From assembly GCA_040755975.1 (NCBI GenBank), contig JBFLZY010000003.1, positions 27,378 through 91,377 of the forward strand: a stretch of DNA of 64,000 nt, in the 5' to 3' direction. The position numbers and the translations under genes are program-made. Below the pieces are notes generated by a model that ran no database searches, was not told the origin of the DNA, and saw only the letters and a list, made by a program, of their open reading frames with translations. The stretch comes from JAIMBK01 sp040755975 (GTDB lineage: Bacteria > Bacillota > Desulfotomaculia > Desulfotomaculales > Nap2-2B). This document shows positions 58,585 to 64,000 of the stretch, piece by piece (positions within the stretch are counted from its first letter, which is position 1; each line of letters starts with the position of its first letter).

Positions 58585-59598
58585 GTGTTGGCCGCGCCGA
58601 AAAAGAACGGCCAGCAAACCGTCTGGTTCCAAAACCCGCCTGTGATTTTGTCTGCGGCCACGATCGTCGGCCCGAAAGAGGGCCAGGGGCCGCTGGCCCA
58701 GACGTTTGACAAAGTGATTGGTGATAATTATTACGGCGAGCAGACCTGGGAGAAAGCCGAGCGGCGCATGTTGATGGAAGCCATGCAGATGGCCATTCAG
58801 AGGGCCGGCCTGACGCCGCAACATTTTGACTGCATGCTCGCCGGGGACCTTTTAAACCAGATAATCAGCGCCAACTTCGTTGCCCGCGAGCTGGGCATTC
58901 CTTTTCTGGGCTTGTACGGCGCCTGCTCCACCATGTGCGAGAGTATGGCGCTGGGCGCCATGTTGATCGACGGGGGTTTTGCCGAATACGTGCTGGTGGG
59001 CTCCTCCAGTCATTACGCTACTGCCGAACGACAATACCGTTATCCCACCGAACAGGGGGTGCAGCGTCCCCTGCACAATACCTGGACGGTGACCGGGGCG
59101 GCGGCGATGGTACTGGCGCGCCAGGGGCAGGGTCCCAGAATCACCCACGCAACCATAGGGAAAGTGATCGATCTCGGACAGGGGGATCCGATGGATATGC
59201 CGGCGGCGATGGCGCCGGCGGCTGCGGACACCATTGCCCGGCACCTGCTGGATACGGGGAGGAGCCCCGATTACTACGACCTTTTTGTGACCGGCGACCT
59301 GGGCGTTTACGGGCGCGAACTGGCCGTTAAGCTGTTGCAGCAAAAAGGCTACGATGTGGCCAGCCGCTATACGGACTGCGGAGCAATTATTTATTCGCCC
59401 GAACAGGATACCCACGCCGGCGGCAGCGGTTGCGCCTGTGTGGCGGTGGTAACCTGCGGCCACCTGCTCCAGGAAATTAAGGCGGGGCGTTTAAAGCGCA
59501 TCTTTGGCGTGGCCACCGGAGCGCTTTTAAGTCCTACCAGCACGCAGCAGGGCGAAACTATCCCGGCCATCGCCCACGGCGTGGTTATTGAAGCATGA
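58585..59598 (+). CDS. spoVAD: Stage V sporulation protein AD
   Basis: DPA-binding protein with thiolase-like fold. 337 residues. Family stretches: QTVWFQNPPVILSAATIVGP, LNQIISANFVARELGIPFLG, LYGACSTMCESMALGAMLI and SSSHYATAERQYRYPTEQG. GTG 58585 follows AGGGGG by five bases; the GTG at 58579 overlaps that site. Ends with an ATGA overlap region with spoVAEb. Confidence 0.95.
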   Translation: MLAAPKKNGQQTVWFQNPPVILSAATIVGPKEGQGPLAQTFDKVIGDNYYGEQTWEKAERRMLMEAMQMAIQRAGLTPQHFDCMLAGDLLNQIISANFVARELGIPFLGLYGACSTMCESMALGAMLIDGGFAEYVLVGSSSHYATAERQYRYPTEQGVQRPLHNTWTVTGAAAMVLARQGQGPRITHATIGKVIDLGQGDPMDMPAAMAPAAADTIARHLLDTGRSPDYYDLFVTGDLGVYGRELAVKLLQQKGYDVASRYTDCGAIIYSPEQDTHAGGSGCACVAVVTCGHLLQEIKAGRLKRIFGVATGALLSPTSTQQGETIPAIAHGVVIEA

Positions 59599-59621
59599 AG
59601 TCAAAAATAGGGGGCAATTTC

Positions 59622-59978
59622 ATGATCTTTCTAAAAGCTTTTTTGGTAGGCGGTTTGCTGTGCGTTGTCGCCCAGCTTTTAATGGATCTGACCAGTTATA
59701 AAGTAACCCCGGCGCATATTTTAGTGGGCTTTGTATCCGCCGGGGCGGTTTTAAGCGCCCTGGGAGCGTACGGGCCGCTGGTCGACTGGGCCGGAGCGGG
59801 AGCGACCGTTCCGCTTACCGGGTTTGGTCACTTGCTTGCCCAAGGCACAATTGCCAGCGTTCAGGAAAAAGGCCTCCTGGGTGTTTTTAGCGGCGGTGTG
59901 ACGGCAACGGCGGCCGGCATAACCGCGGCGGTGGTCTTCGGCTATTTGGCTTCCCTTGCCTTCCGCCCGAAGGGGTGA
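59622..59978 (+). CDS. spoVAE: Stage V sporulation protein AE (SpoVAEb type)
   Basis: Third SpoVA membrane subunit. 118 residues from ATG 59622, seven bases after TAGGGGG; ATG 59595 overlapping the spoVAD stop is an alternative. Hydrophobic segments KAFLVGGLLCVVAQLLMDL, ILVGFVSAGAVLSALGAYGP and the conserved GAGATVPLTGFGHLLAQG, ending in a fourth helix. AC-AD-AE is the minimal conserved spoVA set of Clostridia. Confidence 0.94.
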   Translation: MIFLKAFLVGGLLCVVAQLLMDLTSYKVTPAHILVGFVSAGAVLSALGAYGPLVDWAGAGATVPLTGFGHLLAQGTIASVQEKGLLGVFSGGVTATAAGITAAVVFGYLASLAFRPKG

Positions 59979-60007
59979 TTGACAACACCTGATGGGAGTG
60001 ATAGAAT
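59979..60007 (+). promoter_or_regulatory. Near-consensus SigA promoter of tRNA-Leu
   Basis: TTGACA at 59979-59984 and TAGAAT at 60002-60007 with a 17-bp spacer, beginning directly after the spoVAE stop. Transcription should start about nine bases before the tRNA. Confidence 0.88.
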
Positions 60008-60022
60008 GAAAATGGGTTAGTT

Positions 60023-60111
60023 GCCGGAGTGGCGGAACAGGCAGACGCAAGGGACTTAAAATCCCTCGGAGGGTTTCCTCCGTACCGGTTCGAGTCCGGT
60101 CTCCGGCACCA
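60023..60111 (+). tRNA. tRNA-Leu (anticodon TAA)
   Basis: Acceptor GCCGGAG (60023-60029) pairs with CTCCGGC (60101-60107), discriminator A, and CCA is encoded. Anticodon stem-loop GGGAC TTAAAAT CCC gives TAA. A variable arm of class II type (TCGGAGGGTTTCCTCCG) and T-arm ACCGGTTCGAGTCCGGT follow. Reads UUA/UUG leucine codons. Stands at the edge of a region that looks accessory. Confidence 0.97.
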
Positions 60112-60426
60112 GTGGTTTTTCAAGTGGTTGCTGGTTTCCTGAAATGGGAAGCCGGCTTTTTTGTTTTTACATCCCGCGCGTAATGTATCCGAACATCCCG
60201 CGTAGTTTTTCATCTAAATCTTTGATAACCTTTTTCTGGCACCCATTTCTGAAATTTTTTATCAACACGGCTGCTCCCTCGTTCAGTTTATCCTGTTGCC
60301 TTTTTGTTTATTTCAGAGACACAAAAATATTACTGTTCTCATAGCATGGTAAAAAATCTTAAAAAGCGCCCATTTATTTTTAGCCGTACTGCTCACTTTT
60401 TCTTTTTCTGGGAGGAAGAAGATTGC
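60112..60426. other. Spacer between tRNA-Leu and the GH31 gene
   Basis: About 315 bases, visibly A+T-rich compared with the left side of the tRNA. It has no convincing gene and no duplicate of the tRNA 3' end that I can see. GGGAGGAAGAAG near 60411 is the ribosome site for the GH31 gene. Confidence 0.5.
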
Positions 60427-62881
60427 ATGAAAATGTCAGCCCAGGAAACAATTCTTGATAGGATCAAATCAGTAATCCAGAAGTGGCTCAATGCAAACAA
60501 GCCTCCCTATACAGGCCGGAGATTTAAAGATAACGTTAGCGAATATGAGGGACCAGGCTCTGTTGTTCTTCGCAATAAGTATGGACGAATCACTTGTAGC
60601 CCCTTTAACCACGGAATCTTTCGGGTTTACCTAAAGAGTGTTTATAAAAAAGATCCCTGGCTGGAGAGGAATTCCTGGACAATTGATCTTGCCAACGTCA
60701 ACCAAGATGGTTGGAGATTTCAAAGAACAAATGATACTGCTGAATTTATATATACTTTCCCGGATGGTTTCGAAGCGCATTTAAAGTGTATGGAATCGAG
60801 GGGGACTATCTTTTGCCAGCTGGGATCAGAATTAGTTTTGGTTGAGCCGTTCCCTCCACAAAGCACGAGAAAATGGCTTCTTGTCAAGAAGCATCTCTTT
60901 CGTCCCGGCGAGGTAAGAGTGTTCGGCCTGGGCGAAAATACTCCCCCCATGAACAAAGCTGGACAAACGATTGTTATGTGGAACTTGGATCCGCTGATCT
61001 ACGAGATAGGGACTACCCCGCTGTACCAGTCCTGGCCGGTGGTGATCTTTCAATACGTCGATGGGCCTGCTTTGGGGTTGGTTTTCGACAATCCGGGTTA
61101 TGCTGTATTTAAGTTTTCGGCGGACGGCAAAACAATGACTTATGCCGTCCGGGACACGGAATTAAGTTACTTTATCCTCCTTGGGCCAACCCTCCCCGAG
61201 ATAATGCGGCAATTAGCTTTGTTGACCGGCAAGTTGCCCCCTTTACCAAAGTGGGCTTTAGGATACCAACAAAGCCGCGAGTTATACTCCCTCCTCCCGC
61301 GTTCGCGAAATTGCGGCAATGTTTAGGGACAAGGATATTCCCTGCGATGTCATTTATCTCGACATCGATTATATGGATCACTACAAATGTTTCACGTGGG
61401 GGGAAGCTTTTCAAGATTATCAAGATTTGATTCGGGATTTACATGCTCAAGGGTTTAAAATAGTCACCATTATCAATCCTGGTTTGAAAATTGAACCGGG
61501 TTATCATCCTTACGACAGTGGGGTAAGCCAGGGGATGTTCATAGTTGACCAAGAGGGCAGTTATGTTGCAAAAAGGGTTTGGGCCGGGCGGAGCCACTTT
61601 CCCGATTTCCTCAACCCTTCCGTTCAAAAATGGTGGGGAGAGCTCGTTGCAGAATTCGTAAAATCAGGGGTGGATGGTATATGGTGCGACATGAATGAGC
61701 CCACCACCTTTGATAGCAAGCGTACTCTTCCTCCGGATGTAATCCATAAATTATCGGATACGGTAAAATTTCCGCATGAACGAGTGCACAACCTTTATGG
61801 CTTTCTGATGTCCAAGGCAACCTACGAAGGACTCCTGAAAGCCACCCATCTGCCATACGTCATCACCAGGGCGACTTATTTAGGGGGGCAAAAATACGCT
61901 ACCACCTGGACAGGAGACAACGTCAGCAATTGGGAGCATTTCCGGGCAAGCATTCCCATGATTTTAAACCTCGGGCTTTCCGGTCAGCCGGTGGTTGGAC
62001 CGGATATTGGGGGCTTTGAAGGAACACCGTCTCCAGAGTTATATGAACGCTGGATTCTCCAGGGCGCTCTGTACCCGTATAGCCGAACCCATACGAGAAA
62101 AGGCACCAATGATCAGGAACCCTGGTCATTTGGACCGAATGTCGAAACCAGCGCCCGTAAGGCCATCAAACTGCGGTACCAGCTGGTCCCTTACCTTTAC
62201 TCCCTTTTATTTGAGGCAACCCAGAATGGTCAGCCGATAATGAGACCAATTTTTTATCGTGCACCGACCGTTGAGGCATTAAAACCTGAATTTTACGAAA
62301 CGGAATTTTTACTGGGACCCTCCCTGTTAGTTGCCCCGCTCATGGACCCGGCGCCGGCCAGGAGCTGTTACCTTCCTCCAGGTGCATGGTTTTCGTGGTG
62401 GTGTGGCAAAGAACGCAAAGGAGGTCAAATATATCAAACAAGTCCAGAGGAAGATACAAATCTGCCCCTGTTTATCCGGGAAAACGCAATCATTCCAATG
62501 TATCCGGACGCACCATGTTTCATACCCAATTGTTCTCTGAAAAACCTGGAAATTTTGGTTGCCGTGAAGAATCAGGCAGAAGGGATGATTGTTGAATACT
62601 TTGATCGAGAATCGCTCCTTGCGTACGAGGTCCTGTTCTCAATGAAAAGCGGTTATATTGAAGGAAAAATTTACGTAAAACGGCAGGGCAAAATTCCAAC
62701 CGGATACCAGCCCCCGGAGAATCTCTATATCCGTTTGAATTACCGGATTCGAAGTGCAGAGTTTATTTCGGTCCAGCAAGCTTATTCTATATCATCCGAC
62801 TCGGGCAGGGATTCGTGGACAAGAATCACCATCTTCAATCCTTCATTTCCTTTAACAGGCAATTTTATTCTTGATTTTTAG
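60427..62881 (+). pseudogene. GH31 alpha-glucosidase interrupted by one frameshift
   Basis: Two frames together give a complete GH31 protein of about 817 residues. Part 1 (60427 to about 61279) holds the N-terminal beta-sandwich and reaches PLPKWALGYQQSR. Part 2 (from about 61280, one frame over) continues SYTPSSRVREIAAMFRD and holds both catalytic residues, the nucleophile in GIWCDMNEPT and the acid/base region in TTWTGDNVSNWEHF, then the C-terminal domains to 62881. The shift is at 61279, where one G stands between the codons CGC and AGT. All other regions are intact, so loss is recent, or a sequencing error. Substrate would be alpha-linked glucosides. Composition differs from the left-hand genes, hinting at acquisition. 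Confidence 0.88.
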
Positions 62882-63070
62882 TTGACCAATACCTTGGTAT
62901 CGGAGAGCGGGGCGCGTAAAAAAGACCCGCGGCGCGGGCGTCGGCCGGAAGGCGCGCCGGGCGAAAAGGCGGGCAAATGCAGCAACGCTGGAGTCATCCT
63001 TTCGGACGACGGCTTTAACGTTTCGGGCCGGTATGCAGGGATATCCATAAGGTGGGGAGGTAAACAAAGT
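62882..63070. other. G+C-rich spacer after the GH31 gene, no gene seen
   Basis: About 190 bases with GC-rich blocks (GACCCGCGGCGCGGGCGTCGG) unlike the surrounding A+T-richer DNA. The frame is open on both strands but lacks a ribosome site and recognisable motifs. Confidence 0.4.
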
Positions 63071-63577
63071 TTAGGCATGAAGAAATGAATGGGGGTTGGT
63101 AGTTTGTAAGGTATGAAGCGAGAACTCTATCGCTTTAAAAGCAGGTACCGCGGGAGCGTTGAGCGCCCCCTTGAATTCCTTTGCGGTAAGCCAAGAAAAT
63201 AATCCTTGCCAAACTCTTTTGGCGTTTTTCATTTTTTTGGAGGAATTTTTTTGATCATGCCGAAAATTATGGTTAATGGAGCTGCTAATTGGTAAATTAA
63301 AATGACCATATTCATAAGCTAAAGCAGTAAAAACCAAACTATCAAGAGGATCAAGTTGGGTGGCAACCCGGTAAGAAAGATCGTCCTTTGGTACAATGAA
63401 GCGCCGTGCTGGGCCGGGAATGAAATTGCCGAGATCGCAATCAGCAATTTTTAAAACTGCTGAATCACCTAATTCATTTAGAACAGAGAGCTCAACAGGA
63501 TAAGTAAATAAATCGCTGTCGCCATACTTTTTAAGTGACTGAAGTGCCCACCGAAAAGATTCGGGCTTAAACTTCAT
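63071..63577 (-). pseudogene. N-terminal fragment resembling a stand-alone reverse transcriptase
   Basis: 168 residues from ATG 63577 on the minus strand. The first 110 residues fit the N-terminal region of bacterial RNA-directed DNA polymerases of the stand-alone/defence type: ESFRWALQSLKKYGDSDLF, then PARRFIVPKDDLSYRVATQL and DPLDSLVFTALAYEYG. The remaining residues do not fit, and no YxDD catalytic motif, thumb or partner gene follows, so the gene is truncated. The similarity is from remembered family patterns, not a search. Between a broken GH31 gene and a transposase end, it looks like debris of an accessory module. Confidence 0.5.
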
Positions 63578-63674
63578 AACTGTTTCCAACCTACGTACAA
63601 ATTAGCAACGGTGTTTCACGTTGCCCTCTGTAGAGACAGTCGAAAAACCCCGTGAAAAAAACATGTTTTCTTAA

Positions 63675-63715
63675 CCCAACTAACCCCTCTTGGTAACCAA
63701 TACCATTTAGTTGGG
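63675..63715. repeat. Nested palindrome upstream of the RT-like fragment
   Basis: CCCAACTAA (63675-63683) and TTAGTTGGG (63707-63715) enclose a second palindrome TTGGT-A-ACCAA (63690-63700). Lies between the RT-like fragment and the transposase remnant. Could be an operator, a hairpin in a leader, or part of an insertion-sequence end. Confidence 0.5.
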
Positions 63716-63821
63716 ATTTAACATTACAAGTTCACTCTTGAAAAGCAAAATCAGCTGGTGTCCATCTGAAGGAACCCTCCAATTTCTGGTTTGTTCCTTG
63801 AAAAAGGGTAGACTACCCCCT

Positions 63822-63998
63822 TTATACTGCAGGACCAATTTTGGCAGGCCCTAGAGCGGCCAGCCTGATGTTGGCCCATCTCTTGATATTCACGGCAAGC
63901 GCGGTAAGCACAGCCTGGAACTCGACTTTTAAGCGCCCCCAATACCGGGCGCGCCGCAGACCATGGTGATAAACCAGCTCTGCTCCCGTACCTTCAAT
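63822..63998 (-). mobile_element. C-terminal end of a DDE transposase (IS1182-like), cut by window edge
   Basis: About 58 residues remain on the minus strand, open through the right edge and ending at TAA (63822-63824). The sequence ELVYHHGLRRARYWGRLKVE followed by FQAVLTALAVNIKRWANI is the typical C-terminus of IS1182/IS5-group transposases (HGLRRARYRG...K..LQ...TA...NLKR). The outer inverted repeat should lie between 63720 and 63822 but cannot be fixed without the other end. Confidence 0.75.
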
Positions 63999-64000
63999 GG

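Noticed and set aside
60085..60111. Attachment-site duplication of the tRNA-Leu 3' end
   Set aside because: Looked for a second copy of the T-arm/acceptor sequence up to 64000 and saw none; an island end may be beyond the window.
62882..63088. Frames in the GC-rich spacer after the GH31 gene
   Set aside because: No ribosome site, biased composition from GC blocks, no recognisable motif on either strand.
63144..63154. T-box-like word GGTACCGCGGG followed by a GC-rich hairpin
   Set aside because: No specifier loop, Stem I or terminator, no downstream amino-acid gene, and it lies inside the RT-like fragment on the opposite strand.

Overview
The window reads as a chromosomal segment of a spore-forming, flagellated Firmicute, most likely a Desulfotomaculum/Pelotomaculum-type member of the Peptococcaceae lineage. 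This is inferred from gene content and order, not from a database match. Supporting features are the complete sporulation sigma loci sigK and spoIIAA-spoIIAB-sigF, the germination genes spoVAC-VAD-VAEb, cotJABC, cwlD and dacF. The large flagellar/chemotaxis operon is of the Gram-positive type (cheC, cheD, fliY, flhF, flhG) and there is also a HesB-type selenoprotein. Shine-Dalgarno sites are strong and purine-rich, and GTG/TTG starts are frequent.

Layout. 1-8.2 kb: sulfur transfer and tRNA genes (cysteine desulfurase, partial; iscU; mnmA), a tiny zinc-ribbon gene, a YtxH-like protein, alaS, ireB, an aldo-keto reductase with two 4Fe-4S clusters, ruvX/yqgF and a DUF1292 gene. 8.3-15.9 kb: cell-wall genes (VanW-type protein, mltG, class B PBP), a UGA-interrupted HesB-like selenoprotein with a SECIS-like hairpin, a triple-HTH regulator, a ferredoxin, an FmdB-type zinc ribbon, thioredoxin, and a decayed histidine kinase beside an intact LuxR-type response regulator. 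16.2-16.9 kb: sigK on the minus strand.

17.2-43.6 kb: one nearly continuous flagellar/chemotaxis operon. It begins behind a cyclic-di-GMP-I (GEMM) riboswitch and runs flgB flgC fliE fliF fliG fliH fliI fliJ fliK flgD flgE fliL fliN fliO fliP fliQ fliR flhB - flhA flhF flhG, a PilZ gene, fliA, flgF, flgG, cheD cheR cheC cheY fliM fliY. The riboswitch at the front and the PilZ receptor inside the operon put two c-di-GMP inputs on motility. The flhB-flhA junction is split by about 680 bp of palindromic repeat DNA. FlhB carries NPVR where the autocleavage motif NPTH is normal. Flagellin, hook-associated, stator, cheA, cheW and cheB genes are not in the window.

43.6-49.3 kb: mobA, yqeG, aroE, aroC (with an insertion), pyrimidine-nucleoside phosphorylase and a UPF0316/DUF5698 protein. 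49.3-60 kb: a YkgJ-like cysteine-cluster protein, cotJABC, cwlD, a beta-lactamase-fold protein, dacF, a SigH-type promoter driving spoIIAA-spoIIAB-sigF, dodecin and the spoVA genes.

60-64 kb: a tRNA-Leu(TAA) with a near-consensus promoter, followed by DNA that looks accessory: a GH31 alpha-glucosidase gene broken by one frameshift, an N-terminal fragment resembling a stand-alone reverse transcriptase, and the 3' end of a transposase cut by the window edge. Several intergenic spacers carry a dispersed GGCACAAAG-type repeat, one of which has been translated into the tail of IreB. Four genes (fliJ, fliQ, cheD, the DUF5698 gene) appear to start at near-cognate codons (ACG, ATT, CTG, ATT).
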